Shown: piece after piece, positions 1 to 12,762 of the stretch
How positions within the stretch are numbered: the first letter of the stretch is position 1
Layout: the number at the start of each line of letters is the position of its first letter
Assembly: GCA_011799875.1 (NCBI GenBank)
Contig: CM022302.1
Coordinates: 101,372,237 to 101,436,236 of the forward strand
From: Thinopyrum elongatum
Lineage: Eukaryota; Streptophyta; Magnoliopsida; Poales; Poaceae
Direction: 5' to 3'
Length of the DNA stretch: 64,000 nt
Notes under the pieces: generated by a model
Seen by the model: the letters and a program-made list of their open reading frames with translations, nothing else
Databases searched by the model: none
Told to the model about the DNA's origin: nothing
Program-made: the position numbers and the translations under genes

Positions 1-377
1 GGACCGAGTGCAAGGCAGCGGCCAAGCAATGGCGGTGGCACAACATTGTAGAGCAAGGAGGTTCGACGTGTTTCCAGGCAGGTCATACACAGTGTACGGA
101 TATGGCGGTTGAGTCGATGAGTCGACAAGATGCGGATCTTCAGCGAGCCAAGATCAGAACGAGTACGAGAATTAAGATGACAAGTCAAGATTATGGGGAG
201 ATTGTTAGGTAATCTTGTCTAAAGTCTAGATAAGTGTGAAAGATTGTAACAAGGTGGAGAAAAGGAGGAAATAAAAATACAGAAAAGAGGGCACGATAAG
301 GGCCCTTGGCTACCAGTTTTTGCGTGCGCGTGTTCATCGTGATTTGATGTGATTGATCCAGTGGGCGAGTTCCAACA
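1..377 (+). mobile_element. 3' end of a small Copia-type LTR retrotransposon, with its 3' LTR
   Basis: A purine-rich tract (ATGGGGAGAT, about 193-202) is followed directly by TGTTAGG at 203, the usual polypurine-tract/3' LTR junction of Ty1-Copia elements. The LTR would run from 203 to a CA end at 377 (about 175 bp). Bases 1-202 would be the tail of the internal region. The 5' part of the element lies outside the window, so the LTR pair cannot be compared. The junction is characteristic, but the short LTR and the absence of any coding domain keep this moderate. Confidence 0.5.
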
Positions 378-1271
378 GATAGTGCTTCATCATAAGCTAT
401 TTTTGTTCAACTTCTGACTTGACCACCCACACCTTCTCGCGCCCTAGGGCAAACCATTGGTGCGCTGCCGTCACCGCTCTTCAAGATGATTGCCGAGGTG
501 AGGGCAAGAGGAAAATATAGGAGGAAAGACGAGGACCGGGGTGCAGCATGGTCACAAAAGGTAATAAGAGCGTTACAATTATTCATGTTATTTCTTTGCA
601 TAGTTTGTCACCAAATTTAGCCGTTCCTTGTCATGAATCATGAAAAGGTCTCATTGATCTCTTTTTCAGAAAATGTGAGTGCCCTTGCCAAAAATAAAAA
701 ATCTCATGAGGAAGCATTCCGTATGGTTTTTGGTTGATGTATTTGTCCACTTGATCAAATGCATGCTTGCCAAGTCTTTTTCAATATTTTTCTTACTACT
801 ATCAAAATGTATCCAATGACACCAATAATGAGAAATAACCTAGCTTAAAAAATAAGCAACATATCCTTTTGCGAGGGACCTATTTAACTTTCATGTTTTG
901 TGTCTATATTTATAGAAGTAGATGTAATTTATTTGTAAAAATGAACGAGCGCAACAGCGTGTCCCATAATTATGTAATAGCATGTACAGGGAGTCTACCC
1001 GGGAGCTAACAAACTCTACAAAATTTCAACATGTACAGGGACGTGGTAACTGCTAACAGTCGTGCAAGACCTGTTCTCTAATTGATAATAGTTGGTATTG
1101 CATGTAATCGCTATATTGGTAATTTTAGCATGGCCAACTCGATAACTACATAATCACTATGTTGATAACTTTAACACGGTGGGCCTGATAACTACATATT
1201 CACAGTGTTGATACCTAGAGCGGCCTGGTAACTACTTAATCAATGTGATTGTAACTGACTTTGATGATACA
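378..1271. other. AT-rich intergenic stretch with a degenerate tandem repeat
   Basis: No supportable gene. From about 1105 to 1255 a degenerate unit of roughly 50 bp recurs about three times (variants of 'gataactacataatcac' followed by 'gttgataac'). Its origin is not recognised. The short ORFs here have no domain features. Confidence 0.4.
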
Positions 1272-1274
1272 TTA

Positions 1275-1993
1275 CGCTCCGTTTGGATGTTTGCATTGGG
1301 AGCCTTGGTATTGCATTGGGTTGAGTACCAATATCACAATATATTGGTATTGAGATTGAGTGCCAATATGTCGGTTTGGATGTCTAGATATTCGGAACAC
1401 AGACTTGATATTAAGGTTGAATCCCAAATTATGTTAGGATGGTCGAAGTGAAGAATTGAGTTGTATGAAACTTTGCCGAATGATCAAGCAAAGAGGAGGC
1501 CCGCCGGAAGCTAGACAAGGGAGAAGGGAGAAGGTCTGAGCTCTGTGAAGAGGGGGACGGAGGTGATCAACAACACACCTGCGTAGGACAGAGGAGCTCG
1601 GGGTGGAGGCACGATGGCCGCCGGAGCTCGGGGTGGACGCGGGGCATGAGGGTGGAGCCGGCCACTTGACAGGAGGAGGGTGGGATGGACTACCTGCACC
1701 ACCGCCGTTCCTTAGGGCATGTGTGGTCGACACCTCTTGGCACGAGCGGGGATGGGAGGGATGACTCATTTTGGACCCGAACAGGTAGGCTATCCCAAAT
1801 ACTTAGCGATGTCGAGCATAGACGCTCCAAATTGGGTTGAGAGTTTTTGGCCTTTGAGGTGGGTTGCTGTATATCGAGCCCGCATAACACATCTGAATGC
1901 CAAGACCAACCAAACAGTGGTATTCGGGATATTCAGCCCAGACCAATGCCAATACCCAATATCAGGCCCGAATGCAAACATCCAAACGGAGTG
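1275..1993. mobile_element. Inverted-repeat transposon/MITE with TTA target duplication
   Basis: The left end CGCTCCGTTTGGATGTTTGC and the right end (which reads CACTCCGTTTGGATGTTTGC on the minus strand) form imperfect terminal inverted repeats. The element is 719 bp and is flanked on both sides by TTA (1272-1274 and 1994-1996). A 3-bp TTA duplication fits PIF/Harbinger-type elements. No transposase is encoded. Family assignment is inference from the TSD; the repeats and flanks are read directly. Confidence 0.6.
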
Positions 1994-2068
1994 TTAGAGA
2001 AACATTGGAAAACACCACAAAAATAATTTTCTTTCAACTGCCATGGAAAGTAGCTTCTATATATACTA

Positions 2069-2150
2069 CTCCCTCTATTCCAAAATACTTATCATGGTTT
2101 TAGTTCAAATTTGAACTAAAATCACGACAAGTATTTTGAAACAGAGGGAG
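2069..2150. mobile_element. Stowaway-type MITE (82 bp)
   Basis: A near-perfect palindrome begins with CTCCCTCTATTCCAAAATAC and ends with the inverted complement. It is flanked by TA on both sides (2067-2068 and 2151-2152), the Tc1/mariner target duplication. This is a typical short Triticeae Stowaway with no coding capacity. Confidence 0.85.
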
Positions 2151-2152
2151 TA

Positions 2153-3027
2153 TACTGTATATGGGTTACTTTCCTAACAAAATTGTGAACGAGCTAGTTA
2201 CTAGAGGTAACGGATTCAAATAGTGTATTTTCTTTCATTTAGACACTACTAGTAAATGTGCACATGCTTCCACCGGGAGAAAAAGTTTCCTCAAACGCTT
2301 TAGCGACGAGTTTGTGTTGCCATTTCTCCACTTCGATATCATCATCCATGGTTGTCGCGTTGTCCACCGATTCACGATGAACGTGATCAATCTCAAGCCG
2401 ATGAGTTTTGTGTGCACTTGTTATAATAGCAAACATGTACGTGCGTTGCGACAGAAGAAAAATTCATCGCGCTTTCGTAGACCAATAAGTATGGCCTAAT
2501 ATACAAATGATGATTTTCTTTATCACCCTCGTAAATTATTTCCAACATGAAGAATAATTGTGAGTTCAGCCCGACCAGATTTGCAAAACGGCTGAGATGT
2601 ATATATGTCTTATTTGGTTTGTCGCTAGCACGATGAACAAATAATCAATGTACCCGTTGAATAGACTTGATCGACACCCACCGCCCTTCCCCCAGCCCCT
2701 CAGACAACGCACCACCTAGGGGCTCGACTTCCGCCATGACCTCAACATGCACCTTACCGTCCGCCACCGATACAACTCTCGAAGGCGCGAAAAAACTTGT
2801 TGGCACACGGAATGAGAATTCTCAAAAAAAAAAAAAAATCTTTGTTGTTTGAAAAAGATATGACGCGTCGTAGGAGATGATGAGATACTTTTGTTGATCC
2901 AGTTTTTTTGGTTAACCTACAAATGTCTTTATCATATGCAAAGCTACAATTGCATACTTCCTTACACGGGAGTCAAAAAGTCAGTAATAGATGACAAAAC
3001 AGATTTATTGTGGTAGTTGCGAAATAT
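2153..3027. other. Intergenic, no gene seen
   Basis: AT-rich sequence with only short ORFs lacking recognisable domains. A poly-A run lies at about 2824-2837. Nothing further could be supported. Confidence 0.5.
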
Positions 3028-3029
3028 TA

Positions 3030-3108
3030 CCTCCGTTCGGAAATAGGTGATGGGGTTTTAGTTTAAATTTGAACTAAAACCATGACACCTATTTCCGAAT
3101 AGAGGGAG
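3030..3108. mobile_element. Stowaway-type MITE (about 79 bp)
   Basis: A palindrome from CCTCCGTTCGGAAATAGGTG to its inverted complement, with a central 'tttaaatttgaactaaaac' very like that of the MITE at 2069, flanked by TA (3028-3029 and 3109-3110). It belongs to the same broad class as the 2069 element but has different arm sequence. Confidence 0.8.
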
Positions 3109-3110
3109 TA

Positions 3111-4430
3111 TAATTTTCAGCTCCAAAACAGTAACAATGAAGATACCATCTTCAATAAATATTGGATATGATATTCTGCAGCTCCAAATATCTGGACATG
3201 AACTCAAAAGAATTCATGATCATCCTCAGCAAAAAAAAAAAATCATTCTATATAGACTGAATACCTTTGCTACAGACCTCATTTAACTACTAATTTTGCC
3301 GACAACAGCATAAAAACATAAAATTTACAGCAATTTTTTGCTGGTCTTGCAGTTTTATTTGGCCATGAACTGTACTTCACCCAAAAGTTCAGCCAAATGT
3401 AACTATTATTTTTACAGATGTGTGGATGGCATCTAGAACACGTAATACTTGCTTCAAGAGATAGTACTTAACACTTTAGCGTGTACAATTTATTCACCAA
3501 TATATATAGCAATGCAATATTTTCAATCTCTGAAACCTATCCACCCAAATATATATCTTTCAGATCAGATCAGTGAGAAGTGTACATTTTATGGCTGTAG
3601 ATGTAAATTATACGGAATAATTTGGGAAAGGCTAATGATAAGGCTCCATTAGCTAGCTAACTGGATTCTTTTGAGCTAAGATAACATAGCAAGAGAAATA
3701 GAAAGGGGACCTAGCAGATGGGGTTGGACTTTAAGCACCCCGATGGAAAATCACATGAAAGAGTGAGCAATTTATCTAAAAGTCCAGTTTATGGTACTAT
3801 CAAGAGTGAGCAATTTATCTAAAAGAATGCCACTTCTTTCAGTTGATTTTGTTTATTATGGATTTGTTTACGACTGACTTTGGTTTTTCTACGCTGAATT
3901 ACGGCGACTATTTTGACGATGGTTTTTTTTTCTTTCGCGTTGATCGTACAAAGGGATGGGATATGGTAACTATTACGACGACGACGACATACTCCCCTTT
4001 AATAGTAAAGATAGACACAATGATGCAAGTGAATTTCTAAAAAGATTCAAATAAATTTTTTAACATTGTTTATGAAACAAAAAACAACAAAATCAAAGAT
4101 TTGTCCTTTTGGTTTATCAAGCTTCGCATCCAGGTTTGAACTGAAATTTTGCAGCATAATATATACATATTGTGACTAGCTAGCGGCTGATTTTCTTTCC
4201 AGAATATTTTATGACATTTTGAGGAGCAAAGGTTAATGTTACGACCCTGCAAAGAAAAAACAGGGTTATTGTTACCAAATCAAGACTGACATCATGTTTA
4301 GCCTCATTTTGACATATATATTGCATAATCCATAACCACTAATTATAACATATATAAAGAGCTTGAGCGCACGACAACACAAAAAATATAGGACAAAAGA
4401 GATGAGTTCCACCTTAATTCTCAGCATGAC
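3111..4430. other. Intergenic, no gene seen
   Basis: AT-rich DNA with no ORF showing domain features, no recognisable transposon ends and no RNA gene. A tandem phrase 'agagtgagcaatttatctaaaa' occurs twice close together (about 3761-3825). Confidence 0.5.
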
Positions 4431-4441
4431 ATTTGATGGAT

Positions 4442-4872
4442 TCAAACCAGTTTGATAAACATGCTAAGCACCTCACCCCGTACGCTAGCACGGTCCAGCT
4501 CTGCCTTGATCTCCAAAACCCGTTGCTTCTTCACTTTATCATTCAGCTGGTGGGCTTTAGCATCGTCAATAAACTCAAACGCCCTCTTCAGAGGGGCCTG
4601 TCCATCGGCGGCGATCTTCTCCACCGCCAGAGCGAGGTGAGGGTATATATCCTGGAGCTCCTCGAAGTCCCTGCGGACACGTGGTCCTGGCGCATGATTA
4701 GTGTTGCCCTTCTTCTTTCCGCCATTGGGCAATGGTGACGAACCACCCCAAATTTTGTTGGAGATCTCGTACTTCCGGAGGTGGGTGTTGGGAAGGTGTC
4801 GCCATTATCGGAGGAGGGGAAGAGCTGGTGCCATGAGCGGCGGGTAGAGGGGCGCTTTGGACTCATCGCCAA
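4442..4872 (-). pseudogene. Frameshifted relic of an unknown grass gene
   Basis: On the minus strand an ATG near 4866 opens a Ser/Pro/Thr-rich leader. The coherent coding signal then moves to a second frame from about 4732, where an alpha-helical, charged stretch of about 90 residues (containing DFEELQDIYPHLALAVEKI) continues to a stop at 4442. The shift between leader and body, and another apparent one at the 3' end, indicate a decayed copy. No domain is recognised. I suspect it belongs to a repeated grass-specific family, but that is inference. Confidence 0.35.
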
Positions 4873-5611
4873 TTGATTTCGGTGTGCTGATTGGGTGAAG
4901 ATGAAAGAGACTCCCTACGTGTATATTAGACTAAAGATGAGTTAGGAAACATCTAAAAAAAAGATGAATTAGGAAAGTAGCAAAGAAAGAAAGTGCAATT
5001 ATATCATTTTTTACCAAATAGGCCTTGCAATTGTTCATGCATTTCTGCATGAATATATACCAGGTCGATCGTGCGAGGGCAAGTGATCGCATTGATCAAA
5101 AGTTGCACCGGATGAAGAGGAACGAATATATTCTATAGTAATCAAATCAGGTGGGCGGTGATTTGGCACTATCTTTCTTTTTCCGTGGCAAATTAAGCAT
5201 GGTCAATGGGATGACAAATTAAGCTAGGAGTAGTATGTTATCTTTGCCTCTTTATTCAATTTTTTAGGACACTAGGTATGGGCCCGTTGCCACGGGGTCA
5301 AATATCATTTTTATGCAATATAAGAGGATCATACGAAACATATCTTGATGTAAATCTAATAGACAAAATAGGATTATATTTTAGTTATAAAGCTTAAATT
5401 TTCTGCCATTGCTTAAACTGACAGAATATGTATGTACCCGTGATCGATTTGCTTTATTGGGTTACCAAAGATAACAGATTAATTGCTATTATTTTTTACG
5501 GACCATGAATTTATTTTTATTTATTAGGTTATCAAAGATGTCTCATCTGTACCAGATTCTCCCATCACCGTTAACAATGACGACGTCTAGGCCGAGACGG
5601 CGCCCAGAGCC

Positions 5612-5684
5612 CACTGAATGGGTTTGCTTCATCCCGTTTCTTCTCCGCGGGCTAGGGTTTCCAATCCATCCATTTTTCAGGTTT
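5612..5684 (+). pseudogene. Short relic of a Gypsy-associated Transposase_28-like ORF
   Basis: The plus strand encodes EWVCFIPFLLRGLGFPIHPF, matching almost word for word the core of the antisense ORFs in the two large Gypsy elements of this window (near 26,048 and 43,470). The surrounding frame shows no further similarity, so only about 25 codons survive. It may be the scar of an older retrotransposon or a captured fragment. Confidence 0.45.
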
Positions 5685-5717
5685 GCTACACTTTTACGGT
5701 TTGAAACTCCACCATCT

Positions 5718-6290
5718 CACTACACAAAAAACACACGTTGCCGAGTGTTATCGTATAAACCGAGTGTCAAAACATGGGTACTTAGCTTACATACATATAA
5801 GCCGAGTTAGCTAAGTAACACTCACATCAAACAACGCCTACTTGGCTTATACGAACAGACGCCGGGAGGCAGGACGAAAAGGTCTCGGCCTACAGGACAT
5901 ACACGTCTTACAGGAAAACAGGCACCGGGCTTACAGCCATGAGCTAACAAGAACTGCTTACAGCCAACGGCGCACTTAACGGCTAGCTTAAGGACCATTG
6001 GTGTAAGCCGAGCACACTTCCCTGATACTCGGCTTATATTTTCAATTTCGCTTTTCAAAATCAAAAACCCTTCACCTCCCTTGTAAGATGAGTGGCCGTG
6101 AAAGGACACTCGGCTTATGTCTCGATTATAAATAGCAACCTGGCTAGTCCTTTGAACTTTAAATCTGCACGCCGCCGTCGCCGCGCGCACTCTCATCTCT
6201 CCGTCGGCGCCGCCCTCTCATATGCCTTTTCGCCGGCGATCTCCGCCGCCACAGCTGCCGCCGGTCTTGGCCGCCGTCCCTAAATTAGAG
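5718..6290. mobile_element. CACTA-like terminal fragment with repeated ccgagt motifs
   Basis: The sequence starts CACTACACAAAAAAC and carries many copies of a short motif (GCCGAGT, AAGCCGAG or the reverse complement ACTCGGCTTA) up to about 6120, as in CACTA subterminal regions. A TATA-like box (ATTATAAATAG) lies near 6126-6136, followed by a GC-rich leader. The partner end was not found, so this may be a truncated element. Assignment rests on the CACTA start and the repeated motif only. Confidence 0.45.
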
Positions 6291-6548
6291 AAAGAGGGGT
6301 TTTATACTTTATATATTTAATAAACACAAATAGCACCTATAATGATAGATCAGAATATATCAAATACTACTAGTTTTGGATGGCTTCAGCACATTAGAAA
6401 CCCAAATACTAAATTAAATATGTATTGATGGATCCACCTCCGATGGATCTAGACATTTGAACCCCCGCTTGAATCTAGATTGTCCCCAAACCTAGGATTT
6501 AATCAGTAATGCTACATGCATAATCAAAATTCGTAACCACCAAAAAAA

Positions 6549-6881
6549 GATAGATCCTACCGATTTGAAATCACCCAACGGTGCATATGGTGCGTCGGGA
6601 TTACTTACATGAGCAGAAGGATTGATGGATCCTCCCTCCATGGGGGTGGCACCAAAGGCCCGCTTTCCGGCAATCTTTGCACGAACTTGCCACTCCGGTC
6701 CTTCCATGTACCGATCAATCAACTCCTTCCTTGCCTTTGGGGTCGGAATCGGCTTATCAGCCATTGAGATCCAATCCTGCACGGTGGAGGCGCGTGCAGG
6801 TGGAGGCGCCGGCCTCAGGGAAGAGGAGGACGATTGGCGGCAGGAAAGAGGAGGACAAGGGGCGGCGGGGAGTAATGGCAA
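6549..6881 (-). pseudogene. Possible exon or relic of an unknown gene
   Basis: A minus-strand ORF from 6881 has a Pro/Ser-rich start. From about 6762 it has a coherent charged segment (MADKPIPTPKARKELIDRYM, then a Gly/Pro-rich tail). It reaches a possible splice donor (TCG|GTAGGATC) near 6550, after which the frame degenerates. No domain is recognised and no second exon was found with confidence. It could be the first exon of a gene, or a relic like the one at 4.4-4.9 kb on the same strand. Confidence 0.3.
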
Positions 6882-6969
6882 ATGGTTTCACCAAAAAATG
6901 GGTCCGGAGGCTAAATTGGATGCTTCCAATGCCATCATGGACCCACACAGCAGTGACGGAATAATGGAG

Positions 6970-8842
6970 AGCCAGACCATCTTATTTTTTAAGCGCCTCG
7001 CAATGTAATTTTTTATTTTAGGATAAACGCCTATTAAGTAGGCACAGAGACCCAGCCGTGCCAACTTAACGTGCCGAATGATCTGAGAAGCGTATAGATG
7101 CATGTGTCGCGGGAGCACATCAGACTATCTGATATGTTAGCCGGATGCGAGTACAACACCGACTGGTACTGTCCGACTACTGCGAGAACAAGGTCTAGGG
7201 TAGAAACTCGGCTCATCCAGCTGAATCACGCCTTCTGGGTCGGCGCGTGTGGTGGTTGCCATGCTGGCGGCCGGTCGTCGACATCGGTCAAAGGCGCCTT
7301 CAAGGACGGCGCGACAACGTGCAAGTGAGACACCTACCAGCCAGTCGCAAATGGGGGGAGGGGGGAGGGGGCGTCAGGCGGCAAAATAAGTTTTTTGGAG
7401 GGTCAGTGGGCGATATAAGATCCTCCAGGGGTCATTTAGTAAAATTAATACTCCCCCCTCATCATAACCTATTGTCGGACTGTCCCGCCATCACAACATG
7501 TGCTTTTATTTACTTTTCATGTAATGAAGGATATACCCTCTCCATCGGATGATGCAAACAACCATATGACTTGATCCAAATGCACAATAAAATAGGTAAA
7601 GAAATGTTCTGCACCACATATATATACTCCATGGTTCGACTCTTTGTACTGAAATATTTGTTTGTGTTTCGACTCATTCTAACGTATGCCTCCTCCATTC
7701 ATATGTTATTGTTTTAGACGAAAGAAATAGTATGTAATCACTAGAAATAACCGTTTATACATGTCACATGCAACTTAAGTAAGTTTGACTCATTGTTAAT
7801 GCACGAACCGATAATGAGAACACAGTGTCAAATCTGTCTTTTTAATCCAAAAAAAGTTTGTATGTGGGGTGTCAAATTTGAAGAAATATTATTCATTGTT
7901 GCAGCAATTACGTCATGAATCGCACAATAACAATTATTTCAATGTCCACTCAATCAACAACCTGACTTGAAACTTTAAAAGAAAAATCAGCCAAGCGGCA
8001 ACACAAGCAATTAGGGTCTTGAGCCATGCTTATTAGGCTAGATATATGATATTCTTCTCTCCAGTTGCAAGTTGCAACGCACAGGCATGTTTACTACTAC
8101 ATAGAAAAGACAGCAAGCATACGTGGCATACGGTTCAATTCCAGTCAAAGCGGCAACCCACACAACTAATCAGAACATGCAGACTGCTTATCCAGTAAAA
8201 AAAACAATGAACTAAAATTACCCCATCACACCTGTCACGTTCATAGATGCCATAACAAAAAAAAAAAAAAAGGTAGTCCAAACCCCTACGGGCCTAGTCT
8301 ACTACGGAGTAGATAAAATTATCCCATCCAGGGTACATGAAGCACACAAAACCCAACCCCAGTTACATTTTTTGTAAAATTATCCCATCTAGGACTGCAT
8401 GGCGTCATCCACATCTGCTCCCTTGCACTTGACTGAACTAATCCATCTGTAAAGAAATAGGAATAGGATTCAATCATATATGTCAAGTAACCATGGTGTA
8501 CAATCAGTAGGAAAATATAGCATTGATGTACGATTCCAACTAACAATCATCAATCATATATGGGGTAGCCATGCTGTCCAAAGAAAATTTCAGAAAAAAA
8601 AAAAAAACAGAAGCATGGCATGAGGAGGGAAGGAACAAACAGACCCTCAAATGGCCAGGGTCAAATACCACTGCTTCACGTACTAAACTCAAATTAGCAT
8701 CCTACACGAATGACCATAGAGAACCCTGTTTGTAGCGCTGATGCAAATCCTTCAATTCACTATGTTCCTTAGGATTGGAGCTCTCTCAATCAATTGAGGG
8801 CATTTATTTGGGGTGCGGCACGATTTTGTGCATGATATATAC
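6970..8842. other. Intergenic, no gene seen
   Basis: Only short ORFs without domain signal. A G-rich tract lies at 7353-7371 (three long G runs) and poly-A runs near 8260 and 8596. No transposon ends with target duplications were identified. Confidence 0.45.
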
Positions 8843-8844
8843 TA

Positions 8845-9031
8845 CTCCCTTCGTTCACTATTATAAGATGTTCTACTCCCTAAAGCAGCGACAAATAATA
8901 TGGATCGGTGGGAGTAGCTTTTTTCTTATTCGGATGTATATAGACGCATTTTAGTGTGTTTGTTCACTCATTTCAGTCCGCACGTAGTCCATATTGAAAT
9001 ATCAAAAACATCTTATATTTGTGAATGGAGG
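8845..9031. mobile_element. Stowaway-like MITE (about 187 bp)
   Basis: The left end CTCCCTTCGTTCACTATTAT and the right end (reading CCTCCATTCACAAATATAAG on the minus strand) are imperfect inverted repeats. TA lies on both sides (8843-8844 and 9032-9033). The interior contains 'cggatgtatatagacgcatt', familiar from longer Triticeae Stowaway elements. Exact ends may shift by a few bases. Confidence 0.65.
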
Positions 9032-9033
9032 TA

Positions 9034-12000
9034 GTAGTATATATCTCCTCCTTTGTGTATGCTTAACGCACCTGGCTCGCTTCGGTATAGGATCATCCGT
9101 TCTCGTGGTGGTGCTTACATGTGGGACATGCGTCTTTTTTGCTGCTCCATGGGTCGGTGCCAAGGGGAACACACAGCATGAGAGGGGAAAAGATTGGGCC
9201 GGCCGCTGTTGTTCTAGCTCTTTCCGTGCCTGGCTGATTTTCCATCGAAGCCTGCACCAAGGGTAGGAGCGGAGGGGTGGCCAGGCGTCAGTAGGTGGGA
9301 GAGCCTGTCTTCCTCCACTTCTTTCGGCTGGGGGCTCGGCGCCTCAAAGAGGACGAACTGAGGGTGGTCGTCAGCTGTGAGGTAGGATCCTTTGCCTCCT
9401 CCTTTGATTACATTAGTGATACCACCTGCTCAACTCCGGCCATCGGCAGTGTTCACCGGTCAGCTGACCACACTCTAGTAAGTTAGCCCTCACAGTCCTC
9501 GCCGCCTGCACGCCACCCCACCCATGCTCATGCCCTTGCGGCTCGGATCCGTGCACCACTGCAACCAGTGCAGCCCTCCACCGCCACAACATGCGATGAG
9601 CTTCGTCGCCGCCTTCCCCTGGTATTCCCCCGCCCATAGAATCCATTTAAGGACTACTTTTGCTCATTTGGACACCAACCAAGTCGATTCAGTTTCAAGT
9701 TTTAAAGGAGGCGCCTGATCCATTTAATTTTTTTATTTATATAGAACCCTGTTCTTCTTCTTCAAGTAATGCAATTGCTCACTGATTTATGGCCACAGTA
9801 TATAGAGTCTTGTAGGTTGATGTTTCACGGGAGGTGTATGGTTGCTCTAAGAATTTTAGGGGATAAAGCAACACACAAGGAATTGAGATTTCTGGGTGCT
9901 TTTCGATGAGTCTACAAGGAAGTAAGTTTTGTCTTCATAATTTTTTACTGCCTAGCCTGCTGTTTGGATTTTATATCTAGGTGCTTCATATTATTGAAGA
10001 GTACAACGGGGGTATACCAAACCCTAATGTGCTTATTCTTCTCATTTGTTTATGCAAGATCTTTCTTTGAAGCAATCAGAATTTGGGATCTAATCACATA
10101 GATTCAGGACATTATGCATGTGTAGTTCATCCACACTTCGAGAATGTTGAAGAGTCACTGGTGCTCCAATGTTTGAGAGACAATGTGCTTTAAAATAGCT
10201 TGCTTAGCTTAAGTATTGATGGATTTGATGTCAATTGTGTTCTGTTCTTCATCCTATAATTAAATTTTGGTCACATAGAAACAAATCAGATGGCTCTTTT
10301 ATTCACATATTGTTTTGTTAAAATCACTTTCTAGACTCTGATTGTTGTTTCAGGTCAAAGATCAAACTTATGTCCTCTCCCATTTCTCTCAGCCCCAGCT
10401 TAGAAGGTTATTTCCCTTCTGGAGTGTATATTAAGTGTTAGATATTTTATGAGGTAAGGATAGTTAATTTTTGTCGGGAGATGGAGGTGGCCATTTGTCA
10501 ATCAAGCTCATCTTTTGCATGATCAAGTTTGTGGTATGGCCATTCATATGACCTTCCTAGCCAAGGTAGAGCAGTTTTCCATGGGATATGTTTTCTTGGA
10601 ATGCACATGTTTTGTGCAAAATATAGTTCTGTTTTTCCTCCTTTTGTTATCTATAATTTTAAGCTACAAAAGTCTATGTTTCCATTAGAATTTAGCGAGT
10701 TTGTTGAAGGACATATTCACATATAGGAGAAATGGGAATACTTCTTGAGGCTGAAACTGGAAATTATCTAGGGACACACCATAGATTTTGATTCTATACG
10801 ACTAGTCAGTGTCAAGGATTGCAGCTTCCTGGAGGTCCTTGGATTGTTGATAATACTCCACCAGTATCGATGCATGGCAGTTTGTGGCGTTTGCAGCACA
10901 CGCTCTTTTCTGTTTATATATATTCATTTGGTATTGGAGACTTCCTTTTGCAGGCTTCCTTCCAAGTTTATTGGTCTACTTTTCTACACTTCTATAAGTA
11001 AATCCTGTGGTCATTTTTTATTATGTTTTAAGAAACCTATCCCTGCCTTTAGATCTTAGCTGCTCTGTTCAGTTGAAAAAAATCATGTACGTTTAGACAG
11101 GGTTATGTAAGTTGGGTTTGCTTATAGACCATAGGCTTGATTAAGTTTACAAATTTCTCCACTTACAAATCTGAACTGAAAATTATATATACATGTGAGC
11201 GGAATTGCTCTTCATTTTTTGGTGTGGACACAAGGTTTGTCTAATTATGTGTGTACACTACCAATTATGTGCACTCTTTAGTTGGTTTATTTAGTGGTCA
11301 CATAATGTATTGCTATCTATAGGAAAATTTGATGATACAATAGTTAAGGGTGAGCATTTTATCAAAGGATGACAATATTGTCTCATTAATTTGAACAAAT
11401 CTGCAAATCACCTAATTAGAATATGAGTATTCCTCTTTTGTCCATCTCCAACCCATTCAAGGTCTTTCTGTTTGGACACCACCTTTGGTTCCATGTCATA
11501 GAAAGAAATTGTTTGCATTCATGTATTTACATGTATTTTTCACTGAATGCAAAATTGTGGTGTATATGCCATCTTTGATCCCAGTGTGAATTCATGTACT
11601 CCAGAAGTACATGCCAGGTTATCGAAAGGAAATGCTCAAACCCCTGTAGAAGCACTTAAAAATGACATCTATATCGATGTGTTATTCATTATCCATTTCT
11701 GAGTTGCACTTAAAAGACGGGGATCGATCAAGGAGTCATCTCTGTTTCGCATATTGTTACATCTTAAATTTTTACTACTTAGACTATTATTATCAATTGA
11801 TGACAATCACATTTCTATTCATATGCAGCTTATGTACTTTTTGGTGCTTTGAAGATATTATTAAGCAGAAGAGCAAATACTATTAAGAGAGGATTTGGCC
11901 TGAGAGGAAGACATAATAGTACCTATTGTGCCCTTGCAGCTAAAGATGCATGGATGCTAGATTAACATAAGAACATGGCTGAGGGAAATTGGTAACATGA

Positions 12001-12430
12001 TATACCCAATGTATGTCAACTGTGCAAAAAACTGACTCCGTCCAAAGAACCAAAAGAATGCTTATTCGGCATCACCAGCAAGATTAGCTTCTATGGCTCG
12101 AAGAAATAGAGAACCAAGTAAAGGAGGCAACCACCCCCGCCGAAATAATCTTGCTCTGTTCTAATGAGGAAACATACGACAACACGTGGAGACCAAGAGC
12201 AACCATCTAGAGTGCTGGCAAGCAAAGCCACGTTCTACTCCACCAACTTTCTCTATCGACATTTGTACACCATATAGCTACGTAGGATACTCCCTTAATT
12301 CAGTGTTTACTCAATTTTACAATTTCGTTCATCCTGTATGCCACCAAGTCCAATAATCGACTAAGTGATTCATATCATATACTATATTATTGTCACGTCA
12401 GTTATCAAAAAAGGATAATCGATCAATAAC
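9034..12430. other. Intergenic, no supportable gene
   Basis: A moderately GC-rich patch (about 9090-9640) has ORFs on both strands but no domain, and AT-rich sequence follows to 12.4 kb. Several short plus-strand ORFs (for example 10,529-10,726 and 10,819-11,001) could be exon remnants, but no consistent splice pattern was found. Confidence 0.4.
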
Positions 12431-12762
12431 AAACAAAAGCAACAATAGATCGGGCTTAAACTCAGGCGTGGTGTGGCGATACGCCACCACCTGCTAGTAA
12501 TAATTATCTTCACAAAGGGTTCTATCGTCGAATCCTGTGAAGAGCACATCCTCCAGATCAGTAAAGCCCAACAGCTCCATCCTGTATTTTGTGTGCATGC
12601 TGCTATGCGAGGTTGGATCTGGAAGTTTCAATCTGCACTCTCACTTCATTCTATAGATGATACTACCACGGATGGAGTTAATTGTTTGATAGCCTCGTAG
12701 CCGTACCATATTTTGTTTTTATGGAGAACAAACACATGGTTTTCAAAGAAATTACTTAAAAA

